Assembly (NCBI GenBank): GCA_019054805.1
Contig: JAHQIY010000011.1
Span: 749,001-813,000 of the forward strand
DNA: 64,000 nucleotides
Direction of reading: 5' to 3'
Source: Brachionus manjavacas
Taxonomy: Eukaryota; Rotifera; Eurotatoria; Ploima; Brachionidae
Shown in pieces: positions 17,065 to 28,030 of the stretch. The notes beneath the pieces are model-generated. The model saw nothing but the letters and a program-made list of their open reading frames with translations. It was not told the DNA's origin and searched no databases. Position numbers and translations under genes: made by a program. Numbering within the stretch: the stretch's first letter is position 1; every line of letters begins with the position of its first letter.

Positions 17065-19866
17065 CTAATTTAAATTATACAATTTTTTAAATGAATCATC
17101 ATTTTCTTTCAAAAAAAATAAACTTTCGGCTAATACATTTGTCATTTGACGTCTGTGTTGACGCAATATGTAACCAGTCTTGCTAAAAAATCTCTCAATT
17201 GAACCACTCGATGCCGGAATCCCTAAAAATTTTTTAGCAAGCTTAGCAAGTGTTGGGAAAAGTTTTTCATTTTCTTTCCACCGAACTAGCGGCTCAATAT
17301 AAGAATTACCTTTCTCTCTATTAATAAGCCGACACTGCCGCTGGAATTCAAAAAATTTTTTTAACATTAAATCGTATTCAAAATTTTGTTCAGTAAAACT
17401 GTTTTCATCATCATAAACTAAAACCCAATCGGAACTCGCTTTATTTTTCTTTTTCGTATTCGAAATCGATTCTAAAGTTTCATTTTCGTCTAACTCTTCA
17501 ACCATTTTTTTAAGCCTATTAATCCGATACGATTTATCTTCAGGTTTTATCCAAGATGTACCATAATTTATGTCGAGCATAGACGAAATTGCAAAAAGAG
17601 GTTCTGTAAATACATCTTGAAATCTTGATTTAATCGAATCTATTAAGCTTGATATATATATTTGCCTTTTTTACCACAGTTTAGTATCGTATCTATCTCT
17701 AAATTCGTTAATTTCGAAAAACTTTTAAGCATGTAAAAAACTGAATTCCAACGAGTTTCATTTCTTGTTTTCAAACATTTTTTGGCTTCTCTCAATAAGT
17801 CCATCACATGTGTTGAATGGCGTCCTCTGTTAACAATTGTACTAATTTTTTTAATAAGATCGCTCGCTTCGTTTAGCTTTAGCGCGTCTTTAATTGCTAA
17901 TTGTAATCGATAAGCAGTACAGTTGATTCGCGAAACGTTATTCAGCTCATCACAAATTTCAAATTTCTTCTGCCATTCCTTCCCCAGACTCCATATCGAA
18001 CCGAGGCTATATAAAAAATTGGTGAAACTTCAGAAAATATTTTATTATAATTAGATCCATAATTATTTGTTGAATTATATACTGTTGGTTGTTTTTTTAA
18101 ACTTTATTTGAAAAAAGATATTAAAAAAACTTTATCCTTTTTAATGAGAAATTTTGGAAAAAAAATTAAAAGCGGAATAAATTGGCAAGTTTTTTTTTCT
18201 TTTTTAATGATTTTTTGAATATTTTAGATATTTTAAGCTGTATAATTTTGTATTTAAAAACAAAATTAAAAAAAATAAATCGTAAAATACAAACAAAAAG
18301 AAAAATAGAATTATTACCGAAAAGTATTTTTTAAGATTTAATATTGATTTCTTCTAAAATACAAGTCTAAACGTTTTATGTTCCAATAAAGATTTTTAAT
18401 TTTTGAAAGACTTGTATTTTAGAAGATATCAATATTAAATCTTAAAAAATACTTTTCGGTAATAATTCTATCTTTCTTTTTGTTTGCATTTTACGATTTA
18501 ATTTTTTTAAAGCTTTCGTTTAATTGCAAGATTTTACAGTTTAAAAGATATAAAATTCAGAAAAAGCACTAAAAGAGAAAAAAAAACTTGTCAGTTAAAA
18601 AAAAATGCGGTTTGAGTTATATTTTTTCTCACAATTTTACTGATACAAATAATCATCTATTCGCAACAGTCGAATTAAACTAATGAAATTTATTGTTCTA
18701 TTATTAACAGTTTAAAACTGTCGCCAGATTGTCATTGTCAAATCTTAAAAAAGAACGATTTTTTTCACATCAAACGTTATTGTTTAACAAAAAAATTAAA
18801 GAGAAAATAGAATATTTTCGACCAATCAAAATCAACTTGCAATTTTAAACTTAAACAAATTTTAATATTTTCTAAAAAGATTATCAATTAAAAATTGATA
18901 TGTTTCACTTGTTTCACACAATTCCAAAAAGTTTTCAATATACTCGTCAATATGCTCTTTGTTAAAAGCTTTAACCATATTAGAAGCCCCATCGCTCACG
19001 ATCTTAAAAATTTTCTCTCCAATTTTGTACTCATTTACCACATCTATAAAAGTGTTAAATATTCTTTCGTTATTATGCGAACCCTTTAATTGTTTTGAAC
19101 AAATGTTGAATTTAACTCGCTCCCATTTAGGATTGATTCCTGTAACTTCAAAACCAATAAACGATCTCATTTAAGGATCAGTCCAAATGTCAGTCACCAC
19201 ATTCAAACTATCGATTTTTACGAATTCTTTAATTAAGAATTCTCTTAATTCTATTTTACATTTCGGTAAAATAGAGCTTTTTAGTGTTTGTGAATTGGGC
19301 GGTTTGTACCTTGGATCTAATTTATTTGAATAGTCGCGAAACTCTTTAGCGTCTACCAGAGTTATTGGTAATGACTTTGAGACAATTAAATGACATAATT
19401 TTAAGTCCAACCTAATTTTTTTCGGGTCGCTCGGTCTGTACTCTTCAAAATTTTTAATGCCTTTTAACGGGCTAAAGATTGGATTAGGCTCGATTTCGCT
19501 AAGTTTTCGTTTTGCTGACCGAACTGGTGACGGTTTTTGACAAATTTCTTTAAGCAACTCTTCATTTTTAAGAATAAGCGAATTCGAGTTTTTGATGTGT
19601 CTTGATAAATTTGAAGTTGGATCTCCTAGTTTATAGGTGATGTTTTTGCTACATTCTTTGCAAGAAACCATATTATCGGGTGAATTTAAATTGTCTACAT
19701 TATAGTTGTAACAATTCAAAATAAGCGGTAATAGTGTTTTTGCAGTTGGAGTTTTTGGTTCTGTCGATTTTTCATGCGGGGTGTCTTGATTAGACATATT
19801 AGTTGAATCAAAAAGAAAAGACGGAGTCGTAATCGTTTGATCTTGATCGGCTAATTCTGACATCAA
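17065..19866 (-). pseudogene. hAT transposase, interrupted
   Basis: The N-terminus (19171-19866) includes a BED-type finger (CKECSKNITYKL...SNLSRH). A single in-frame TAA at 19171-19173 (after TDIWTDP) separates it from SFIGFEVTGI...IVSDGASNMVKAFNKE at 18862-19170, the RNase-H-like core with a catalytic-type Asp. The frame is lost between about 18000 and 18862, where a palindromic MITE lies. It resumes as NCTAYRLQLAIKDALKL and KTRNETRWNSVFYMLKS (17640-17960), then the dimerisation domain (17065-17580) with LAKKFLGIPASSGSIERFFS and a Leu/Phe-rich end. Domain order is complete, so this was an autonomous copy before decay. Confidence 0.88.
18180..18605. repeat. Palindromic MITE nested inside the hAT element
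   Basis: The arms mirror each other around about 18390. GAATTATTACCGAAAAGTAT on the left corresponds to ATACTTTTCGGTAATAATTC on the right, and TTTCTTCTAAAATACAAGTC to its reverse complement with small changes. The inner 80 nt of each arm are nearly identical; outer parts share GRCAAGTTTTTTTTTCT and AAATCGTAAAATRCAAAC. It interrupts the transposase region of the hAT. Confidence 0.8.
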
Positions 19867-20387
19867 ATTTTATTTTTACAATTTTTTAATTAAAAGCCTC
19901 TTTATATCTAAATAATTTTTCAAAAATAAGTTCTTATTTTTTTTGCGTATATAATTGTTTAGCCGAAAATATCAAAGAGAAATAAAGAAAGTTGAAAAAT
20001 TATAAAGATAGAAAAAAAAAGAAATTTTTTTACAAATTAACACATGATTTTTTTAAGAAATTTAATTGAATTTTATTCAAAGCGCTTTTTTATGTTCTCT
20101 TTTTTTTCACTAATTTATTTTTTTAGTCTTTATATTCATGAATACTAAGACCAAATAAATAAATTAGTTGAAAAAAAGTGCAAATTCATAAGTAATTTAA
20201 ATTAAATTTAAAAAATAATTGAAAATCTTAAATTTAGAGTCATTTTTTTTATAAATGACTCGACTCGAGTCTGAGTCAGTCAAATTCGGTTTGACTCGGA
20301 CTCAAGTCACTCGAAAATGACTCGAGTCTGACTCTGAGTCATGTATGACTTGAGTCAAATTTGCGATTCCCTACCTCTGACCACCAC

Positions 20388-20589
20388 CGAGAAAGAAACT
20401 TTACATTATAAAAGACGCTCTTTTGTTAAATCAAAAGAAAATGCTACTCGATAAGGACATTTCGATCGATACACATGTTAAGTACTTGACTTCTCAATGC
20501 TAGAAAAAAAATTAAAGGACAAAAAAATTGACGAGGATTCAAGTGATAAATCAGATAGTGATGAATTATCAAGTTCAGATGATGAGTAG
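20388..20589 (+). pseudogene. MULE transposase, C-terminal part after the hAT insertion
   Basis: Directly after the hAT target duplication the frame continues KLYIIKDALLLNQKKMLL and DTHVKYLTSQC, then a one-base shift leads to KKLKDKKIDEDSS and an acidic SSDDE end with TAG at 20587-20589. The acidic Ser/Asp tail is a common MULE transposase C-terminus. Confidence 0.75.
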
Positions 20590-20764
20590 ATTATTTATTA
20601 AAGTTTATTAAAGTTAAAGATTTTTATTTAAGTTTATTTAGAAAACTAATATCAGATATTTAATTATTTTTATTACACATATTGAATAAATAAAATATAC
20701 TTTTATTACGATTGCTTTTTTCGTTATAATTTTGGACACAAACAAAAGATAATTTTGTTACGTT

Positions 20765-21110
20765 AAGAATTTTCGTGGTGTAACAAAAGTAACCCAGACC
20801 GTAGAAATGCATTGTCAATAATTAGATTTAGGCTGTATTTTTGCTCATATTCTTTTCTCTGGCCAGCTGGGGTGAAAACGGTGTAGCAAGTTTTGCTTTT
20901 GTTTATTTTAAAGCTCCAATCGTTGCAAAACTGATTTAATTTGTTTATTGCTTTTTGAAGAGTGACTTCTAGTTTTTTCTTGTTTTTTTTTGTCCAGATA
21001 CATGAATCGTCGGCAAAGAGCGCTACGTTTACATCCTTATCTAATTGTTTGACAACGTCGCTGAAATATGCAATGAAAAGAGTTGGTGAAAGACAGCTGC
21101 CTTGCGGTTG
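20765..21110 (-). pseudogene. LINE reverse transcriptase fragment
   Basis: The minus strand gives PQGSCLSPTLFIAYFSDVV then VNVALFADDSCIWTKK, the RT B block and catalytic FADD, then LNQFCNDWSFKINKSKTCY of the following segment. It ends at a TAA at about 20765. Flanking RT parts are missing. It is open over more than 100 codons, so it is less decayed than the 2.9-kb LINE. Confidence 0.85.
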
Positions 21111-21114
21111 AGTT

Positions 21115-22029
21115 TACAAGCCAAACACCAAAGATTAAATAATTTAATAAATATCAAATAATTTGATTACTTGATTAAACGTATACCACCATGCATATGT
21201 AAAAATCAAATCAATCTGAAGGGAATTCGATTCTATGAACCAAGTTTCATAAATAAAAATGAATTTTGGTCAATCATTATAGATTCTTCACTAAAGATCT
21301 GGTATTTTATCAGAGATGCAGCATTATTAAAAATAAACACTATTTGTTCGTTTAGCAATGCTCACTTCTTGTTTTATTGAGATGTTGACTGATAGTTGAT
21401 CTCGTTTTTTTCATCTCCAAGATGCCTCCCTATAGGAACCCCAACATCGAGACGAGTTAGTTAATATTATTATAATCTATTTAAATAATGAATATTTTTT
21501 TAATATTTTTAAACTGAAATTTTTCAACCTTTTTTTAGTCAGCACCTTGTTATTTTCTTTCTATATTTTTTTTCTACATTATTTTATCCATGTAAATTTG
21601 ATTTTTTTTTCAGGTAAATTCTATATTATCTAAAAAAATATTTTTTTCTATATTTTTACTTTCTTCATTATGTCACACTGCCCAGCGCAGATATTAATTT
21701 AATTAAAACCAGGGTCTTTCCTATGAAGGTTTTTTGTAGCACAAAATTTTTTTAAAATTCAATTGCATCCAATACTTTTTACAAACTAATAGAGGCATTC
21801 AAAAGAGAAAAATAAACAAAGTTCTTAAATTTAAAATCTGAATTAATAAGCAATTTAAAAATTTCCATTTTTTAATTTATTAAAAAATTAAATTTTCTTT
21901 TTTTGTACATTAATTCGATATTAAAAATTTTTTTAAAAAAATTTTCAAAAAATATTATTCAAATTTTTCAAATATTTAAATAACTTAAAAAACAAAATTT
22001 TTTTTAAAGCTTTAGAGAACACTCCTCTA
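21115..22029. other. Non-coding, nothing recognised
   Basis: The stretch is AT-rich. A 69-codon plus-strand open frame at 21171-21380 has no recognisable motif and sits in sequence of ordinary composition. CACTGCCCAGCGCAGATATT at 21677 is relatively GC-rich and could be an old LINE tail, but I cannot show a second copy. Confidence 0.3.
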
Positions 22030-23136
22030 TCAAGAAAAATAAATATCTTCGGTTTTTGAAAACTTCAAAAAAGTCAAGTTCTTTCTCACCCAGTAATCAT
22101 TTTTCATTTTTTTTTGATCTTTTTTAGTATAAACATACAAGTCTTTAAAGGGTTTTGGTCGATTCCAAAGACCCAAAATTCCGAAACCTGAATGACTCAC
22201 AACACCTATGTCACACAATTGCATTATGTGAAAATCAAGCAAAACATTTCCCATTTGTTCACATCCATCTTCTTTCGCCTTCAAATCGACATGATAACTT
22301 GAATTTTGAACATAAACTACTTCGTTATTTACAAAATAACGTTTAGCCTCTTCCTTTACACTTTCTTCATCAGTTGTTATGAATATTGTGTAGTTTAAAC
22401 TGGTTGAGTTCAAAAAATTTAATTTTATAAAGTTGAAAAAATCAACTTGCGAATCTTTATCCCTGTACATTTTTTGACCGCTGTCGCCTTTTCTTATTTG
22501 GGCGCAAATTATTTTTGTGTTGTTATTTGGCTTTAGACGACTGAAGTAAATATTAAACTTTTTTTGAAGGCGCTTGTTTAATTTGAACAGTTGATTGTAC
22601 CATTTGTGAAGCTGGTAATGAAAAAGAAATTTTGACTGGTCATAACCAAGTGATTCTATTTTTGATTTTAAATTTTTATTTTTACTAAATGCATTCACGA
22701 ACATTATTGCCGCTCTTACTTTAACAACTTGAGAACTTTTTTAAAAAACATAGATTTTTCTTTCAAAAATCTTCATATAATCCCAATTGTATTGAATGTT
22801 CAAATTTTCACTTGTTTGATTTTCTGGTATTTGATCTTGATCCCAATTGATTAGATTTGAGTCAAGCAATTTTCTAAGATCACAATTTTTGGTCATTTTG
22901 ATTGTGAATTTGCGGTCTGTTATTAAAGAAATGGCAAAGACTGAGAGAAGGCCTTTTAAGCGATCTGCCCATCCGCCACAATTTTCCGTCTCAAAACATT
23001 CATACTGGAGATACTTTACTGTACTAATAGTTTGCGGTTGTTCATTCTCGTAAAATAGTTTAATTTTTATCAAATTTTTAAAATAAATTAAAATTAAAAT
23101 ATTTATTATAAAAAAAAATCCAACATATTTTTTCAT
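22030..23136 (-). CDS. Fucosyltransferase-like type II membrane glycosyltransferase with one in-frame stop
   Basis: The frame starts at 23136 with a signal anchor (residues about 5-20, FFFIINILILIYF), then a short stem. A conserved-looking CGGWADRLKGLLSVF block at 53-67 resembles the first nucleotide-sugar motif of fucosyltransferase-like folds. After codon 131 an in-frame TAA (22741-22743) interrupts; the same frame then continues to 22030. The second half has ICAQIRKGDSG (compare HxRRGD of O-FucT/FUT8-type enzymes) and VVSHSGFGILGLW. About 368 residues would be normal for a Golgi enzyme. No plausible intron spans the stop. It may be a recent pseudogene, an allele, an assembly error or recoding. 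Exact family and acceptor are unknown. Confidence 0.6.
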
Positions 23137-23185
23137 CTAAAGAGGAGGAAAAAATTTAAACTATTTAAAAAAATCAAGATCTATT

Positions 23186-23440
23186 TTGAAATATTTACTT
23201 TTAATTTTGATAATTATTATTAATTTTTTTCTGAATTTTTCTTTTTTTTTATTTACAAAAGTTTCCACTTACTCAAATCGAATAACGAGTAAAAATCAGC
23301 TGTCCAACATCAATGGAAACTATCTTTATCTTCAAATAAATTTAGAGGACACAGATAAATTTGCGTTAAAATAAAAAGCGCAATAATTGAATAAAAAAAA
23401 AAAAAAAAAAAATTTATTAATAAATTCTCATGTTCAAGAC
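23186..23440. other. Spacer with poly(A) run, nothing recognised
   Basis: This is the region upstream of the glycosyltransferase start, including an A-run at 23393-23412. The A-run would fit the 3' end of an unrelated retroposed piece, but no body is recognisable. Confidence 0.3.
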
Positions 23441-24380
23441 TGTTGACTAGACCGGAAGGCGTCACATCGGTTTTTGAATTTGTTTACCGGGTCTTACGTA
23501 GGCACAGTAAAGGGTCCTTCAGGGATCTATGGTCCAATATCTTAAGGATCTTTTCAACTGGCCGAGAATTCCTGTAGCTCTGTTCAATTGATTTTTAATG
23601 TGAATAGAAAATTTCAAGTTAGTGAAAACGTGACTTCCAGATCCTTTTCTGTGTCGACGAAAGCTATTGCATTCCTGGACTCGTCTTTCCCATCAGTAGT
23701 TCATATTGGGTGTACATGTTCTTGCCGGACCTGCTGAACTCCACTGCTTTGCATTTGTTTACCATGAAGAGCATACGCCAAGCTTGCGATTACTCAGAGT
23801 GCGTCGAGGTCGTGTTGAAGAGTGAATATGTCAGTAGTGCTGCGTTTTGTGCCACTCGGACGACTCTGGTAGGATCGCTCGTGACCACAAGATCCAGGAT
23901 GTGGTCCCTAGCGTTGGATGGAGAGCGTGCTGGGTCAAGAGTGTCCAAATACTTCAGGCTGCATGGACGTCCTTTGTTGACACAGAAACTCCATCTTGGG
24001 TCAAGCTGATATCTAAGAAATTGAAGTCTCCAGCCACTAGAAGACTTTTTGACCACGATGAGCTGCACAGGAAACTCGCATGACCGATGCACTTGTTGAT
24101 CTCAAAGTTGAGCTCTCCATCGGCGTTATAGTTTCGTCGTTGATCTTGACGTTGCACCATTTCTGTTCGCGCTTAGTGTTGCACAGGATCTCGTCACTGA
24201 CATCGAAGCTCACTACATCACAGCGCACATTGATAGCTACACCACCTCCTTGGGCCATGCAGTAGAGCTTGCTATTTCCAATTTTCTAAGGTTCCTGGCG
24301 TTGCGTAGCGCCGTTTGCTTGATGAATTCCTCATTGAACTCTACCAGGATCATATCGAACTTTATAGAATCATTTTCTAC
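23440..24380 (-). pseudogene. Internally deleted LINE: endonuclease joined to RT thumb
   Basis: On the minus strand the endonuclease part comes first (24380 to about 23800). It contains GGGVAINVR, a VAGDFNFLD catalytic GDFN motif, and DLVVTSDPTRVV, spread over frames. It is followed directly by WRMLFMVNKCKAVEFSRSGK and later NRATGILGQLKRSLRYW, TLYCAYVRPV, which are the thumb and post-RT region. The whole RT palm is missing, so the copy arose by internal deletion or recombination. It is richer in GC than its surroundings. Plus-strand open frames here are shadows. Confidence 0.75.
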
Positions 24381-24462
24381 AATTTCGATTTATAGATTAA
24401 TTTCAACTGATGTTTATTTAAATGATTATGTTGAATTTGAAAATTTCAATTAGCTGAATACC

Positions 24463-24745
24463 AGACTTGGGCAAAAGTCATCAAGTCAAAGTCGAATTTT
24501 TTTTTTTAAAAGTCACTAAAATTGAAAAATTTAGAGAATTTTTTTTCGAAAGATGTCGCTTTTTAATTAAATGTTGATGTCGAACACTTAATTTTAATTT
24601 TTTCTTTTTTTGATATTTAAAAACAAAATTAAAAAAAAAATTTAAAGTCAAGTCAAATGACTTTTTTTGAAAAAAATTCAAAGCCACTGACTTGACTTTT
24701 AAAAGACTTTAAAATGACTTTTTTTTTTGACTTTTGCCCAAGTCT
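24463..24745. mobile_element. MITE with perfect 18-bp terminal inverted repeats
   Basis: AGACTTGGGCAAAAGTCA at 24463-24480 is mirrored exactly at 24728-24745. The interior is AAGTCAAGTC-rich like the hAT MITEs, but the end sequence differs. I do not see a convincing 8-bp duplication. It holds no gene. Confidence 0.8.
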
Positions 24746-24749
24746 TTTG

Positions 24750-24794
24750 CCTCTTCGGTTTTTTCACTTTGATACCATGAAAAAACCGAAGAGG
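24750..24794. repeat. Perfect hairpin, 17-nt arms
   Basis: CCTCTTCGGTTTTTTCA pairs exactly with TGAAAAAACCGAAGAGG, with an 11-nt loop. It starts five bases after the MITE end. It may be a microRNA-like or recombination relic; the arms are too short to tell. Confidence 0.75.
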
Positions 24795-24799
24795 GAATC

Positions 24800-26400
24800 A
24801 TTTATCTTAATATTGATAGTGATTTAAAGCTTTTAATTATTTTTTTATCTTGTTTTAATTAACATTTAGTTTTATTACTTTTTTAAAATTTTCCATTTAA
24901 ATCAGAACATGAGTGATCGATGAAGACATATGTTGTAACACATTATTTATTTAGCAATCTTAATTTTCAACAGAAATATTTTGTAGACATCATTGTCATA
25001 TTATTCGTTGAGTCTTAAATAATTTATTAACTGGAACTTGTTAGAATACATTTTACCTTATTTGATAGTTTATAAATTTATCTTTATTCTTTTTAAAAAT
25101 CTTGTCACGTACTTGATTCCATTTAATTATTAAACTTATTATTAAAAAAAAAAGATTTCACTGAGACAGAAAATGAAAGAAAGAAAACATTATTTCAATT
25201 CTTGCACATTTTAATTTTTAAAGAGTTTCCAAATTTGGCCAAAGCTTGAATTTTAAGTATCTAAAATTTAATCAAAAATATAAAATTAATGAAATTTTTA
25301 TTATTTGTTATATTTTTTTATTTTTCAAAAAGAGTGAAAATGATTGACATAGTTACGCTTGAGATCGATTTAGAGAGATCGTGAAGCGTGTAAAAAAGTT
25401 GTGCTTCGGAGATCGAGTTCGTCTCCAAATTTGGCCAGTTTATTTAATTTTTTTCTAAAAGAGTAAATGAGTTAAGTGGAAAGTTTTGTTGATATGGGAA
25501 AAAAATTTCAAATTTTGAATATGATTAAATTAAATAAATAAAATTTTTTAAGAATGGAATAAATTTTAGAAAGATTTTCGGGATTTTTTGTTTATTTATT
25601 TGTGTCGATCAGTATTATAACATTTGGATCTCAGATCCAAATGTTATATTTTCTAAGATAAAATCATAGCTCAGTCTTGAAAAATCGTTAAGTAGATTGT
25701 TTTCAACCAGATTAACAAACTCAGCTGAATAAGACAATTTAAGACAATTTTTAGAAAGGATAGATCAATATTGCAGAAATGGAAAACCTTGTTTTTTTTC
25801 ATAAATTTTGACTTTAGAATTGTGATATGATGATTCTTAAGATTATATTTTTGGTTTAAAAAATTATCTAGGCTCTGTTTTCCATTTTATATAAATCGAG
25901 TTTATGTAAAATGCATCAAACAAACGTAAATTATCACTTTTTAGAAAAAAAGCCAAAAATTTTAAAACAATTTTTCGGGCCTAGTCCCGAAAAACTTTTT
26001 TAACTAAACTTTTTAACTTTTTTTCTAAAAAGTTCACAGTTTGGAAAAAAAAGTAAAATAAAATATTAAAAAAAAAAAAAATTAATATTTAGATTACAAT
26101 TTTTAAGCTGGGTGGAATAGGTAAAATTCGCGAAATAGATGAATCCCCAAAGTCAAACATTTGAAGGGTGAAAAATTAATGCAATTTTCTTTAATTTTTT
26201 TATTTATATTTAAAGACAAAAAATTAAGTAGAGAGTGTATTTGAGTATTTGCGATTTTTGAAGGGGTCCAGATCAACCAGATCAAAGGATCAAACCTGAA
26301 AATAAGTTTTCAATAGTTGAAAAACTGATTTCATGAATTATTTTTCTTTTTTTTTATTTCTTTTTGTTTTATTTCATCTAAATTTAACTTTATTTTCATT
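24800..26400. other. Non-coding AT-rich stretch
   Basis: No coding region is recognised. At 25370-25430 two GAGATCG words occur close together. At 25960-26040 there is a local mirror of TTTTTAGAAAAAAAG / CTTTTTTTCTAAAAAG around a TTTTTCGGGCCTAGTCCCGA hairpin, which could be a small foldback. Confidence 0.3.
25616..25648. repeat. Near-continuous palindrome, 16-nt arms
   Basis: TATAACATTTGGATCT and AGATCCAAATGTTATA are exact reverse complements separated by one C. It would form a tight cruciform. No adjacent gene start is recognised. Confidence 0.8.
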
Positions 26401-26410
26401 TTTTATATTC

Positions 26411-26690
26411 TGAAGGAGCATTAGCTCGGTACAGATAAACAAATAACTAAATAAATTATCTAAAAGTTAAAAAAAAATATTTTCAATATTCTAAATAAAA
26501 TTTAAACTCTTTTTATTTCACTAAAGAGTTTAATTTCAAATACGAAAATGCTTGCAATATTAACTTAAAATTATTTTTTTTATTTGAGACTGAAAAAAAT
26601 ATTTGAAACATCGCACTTTTTAAATGTAATTTCAACATTGGATACATTTTGTAATTCAAACACAAAAAATTGAACCAGCTATTAATAAAA
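26411..26690. repeat. Composite repeat: hairpin tail joined to a 230-bp repeat, copy 2
   Basis: TGAAGGAGCATTAGCTCGGT then ACAGATAAACAAATAACTAA leads through AAATTATCTAAAAGTTAAAA into the 230-bp block also seen at 13240-13475. The junction is the same in both copies. The block runs on at its right into a minus-strand LINE C-terminus. Confidence 0.65.
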
Positions 26691-26739
26691 ATAAATGTAA
26701 ATAGATAAAAAGCTTTAATGTGGTTCACCCCATGAAATA

Positions 26740-26905
26740 GAGTTTAAGTAAAAGCTTTCTAAATTAAGTCTGTTAAGTTTGTTAAGTTTTTGTCATTTGA
26801 TAGGACTACTTCCTTTGGGAGATTGTTCCAAACGATTGGTACTCTGTTTTTAAAAAAATTATGACGTTGATCTAGAGTCTTACATCTAAATACCAGATAA
26901 CACTC
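26740..26905 (-). pseudogene. C-terminal fragment of a LINE ORF2
   Basis: The minus strand reads CKTLDQRHNFFKNRVPIVWN then NLPKEVVLSNDKNL and a stop. This RxxFFxNRVxxxWNxLPxxVV pattern is the usual end of CR1/Jockey-like ORF2. Sequence below 26740 would then be its 3' UTR. The upstream RT is absent; the inverted-repeat arm starting near 26907 replaces it. Confidence 0.75.
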
Positions 26906-26906
26906 T

Positions 26907-27618
26907 TAACTGGATCCAAAATTAAACTTTTGAATATTTTTTTCAAGTATAATGAATAGTTTTGGAAGAAGGTCTAACGTCTTAACTTAATGATTAATGC
27001 AAAAATAAATCTAAAATATTTTTCTGATTAATGGATAACAATTTTTCAATAAATTTTTGGTTTATTTAAAAAAAAAATAACTGAAATAAATTTTGCTAAA
27101 ATTTTTATTTTTTAAAACAAAAAAATTGAAATTTTTCGCTTGCAAATTTAGTTAAAGAAACAAAATTTTTTAGGATTTTTTTGTTCATATTATTTAGACA
27201 CTCAGCAGGGCAAAAAATAAAATATAAATTTGACCGATTGCCCTTTTTTTTTAAGACTCCTTACTCAATGCTGAGCATTTTGATTCAGTCTAATTAGCTT
27301 CAAAAACAACTGAGTTTCGGTTATTTGACTTAAATCATTAGTGAAAAAATACAAAACAAATTTAAAAAATTAAAATAGATTATCTTTTATAAAATTAAAG
27401 ATGTAAAATTTAATTGCTGATTTTTTTAATCATACGATTACCCCATATCCTTTGGTAAATTTTCGTAATTTTTCAAAATTTTACGTTTATTTTGAAACTG
27501 TACAATTATTAAAAAATCCTTTGAAAACAAAGCGGTGGACCACCATTAGCAAATATTTGATGCATTCTCTTTAAAAACTTTACTCATTTTGTGATAAATT
27601 TACTCAAAAAATTTTTTT
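26907..27618. repeat. Left arm of a large inverted repeat around the RING gene
   Basis: This arm is the reverse complement of 29657-30386 with small indels. Shared landmarks from outside to inside are ACTGGATCCAAA, TCTAACGTCTTAACTTAATG, TTCGCTTGCAAATTTAG, CACTCAGCAGGGCAAAAAAT, AATGCTGAGCATTTTGATTC, CCATATCCTTTGGTAAATTT and TTTACTCATTTTGTGAT. No intact coding region was found in the arm. Confidence 0.85.
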
Positions 27619-28030
27619 TGAATTTCTCTCTAAAGCTGACTTTTTTTTCGGCTTCATTTTGCATTTCCTTCGATCCCTATTACAAAAATGATTTATCTAT
27701 TTTTTTAAAATAAAATGATCTACTAAAAAAAGTTTTTTATCTCCTAACGAAAAACTATGCCAGTATTTAATTTCTTTCTTTATTATTTGATGTTATAACC
27801 AGGTCCGGAAAATAAGCATTATATTTAAGTCAATAATATTTGCTTCATTTTAAACAATATTTTTTTGAGCAAAAGACTTGACTTGGCTTGAAATAAATAC
27901 AAGTCAAATAAAAAAATCAAAAGAAATTCAAATCAAAAATTTATTTTTAAGTTTATTTTTTGGCTTTGAATAGAATAAAAGAATAAAAAAAAATACATTG
28001 AGGTTCTAGTCTTGCGGAAACAATTAATTG

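Larger units (their letters stand above)
16797..20379 (-). mobile_element. hAT transposon inserted in the MULE
   Basis: The ends are CAGAGATAGGGACTC at 16797 and a right end whose reverse complement is CAGAGGTAGGGAATCGCAAA. The 8-bp target duplication ACCACCAC is perfect at 16789-16796 and 20380-20387. Subterminal regions at 16830-16940 and 20250-20360 are dense in GACTCGAGTC / GAGTCTGAGTC words. Removing the element and one duplication joins the host MULE frame cleanly across NNERPPPRKKLY. Confidence 0.93.

Noticed and set aside
23710..24453. Several plus-strand open frames in GC-richer sequence
   Set aside because: They are antisense to LINE endonuclease and RT motifs (GDFN, KCKAVEF), which explain the composition and openness.
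26103..26285. Minus-strand open frame of 60 codons
   Set aside because: No family motif and no start context; it lies in ordinary AT-rich spacer.
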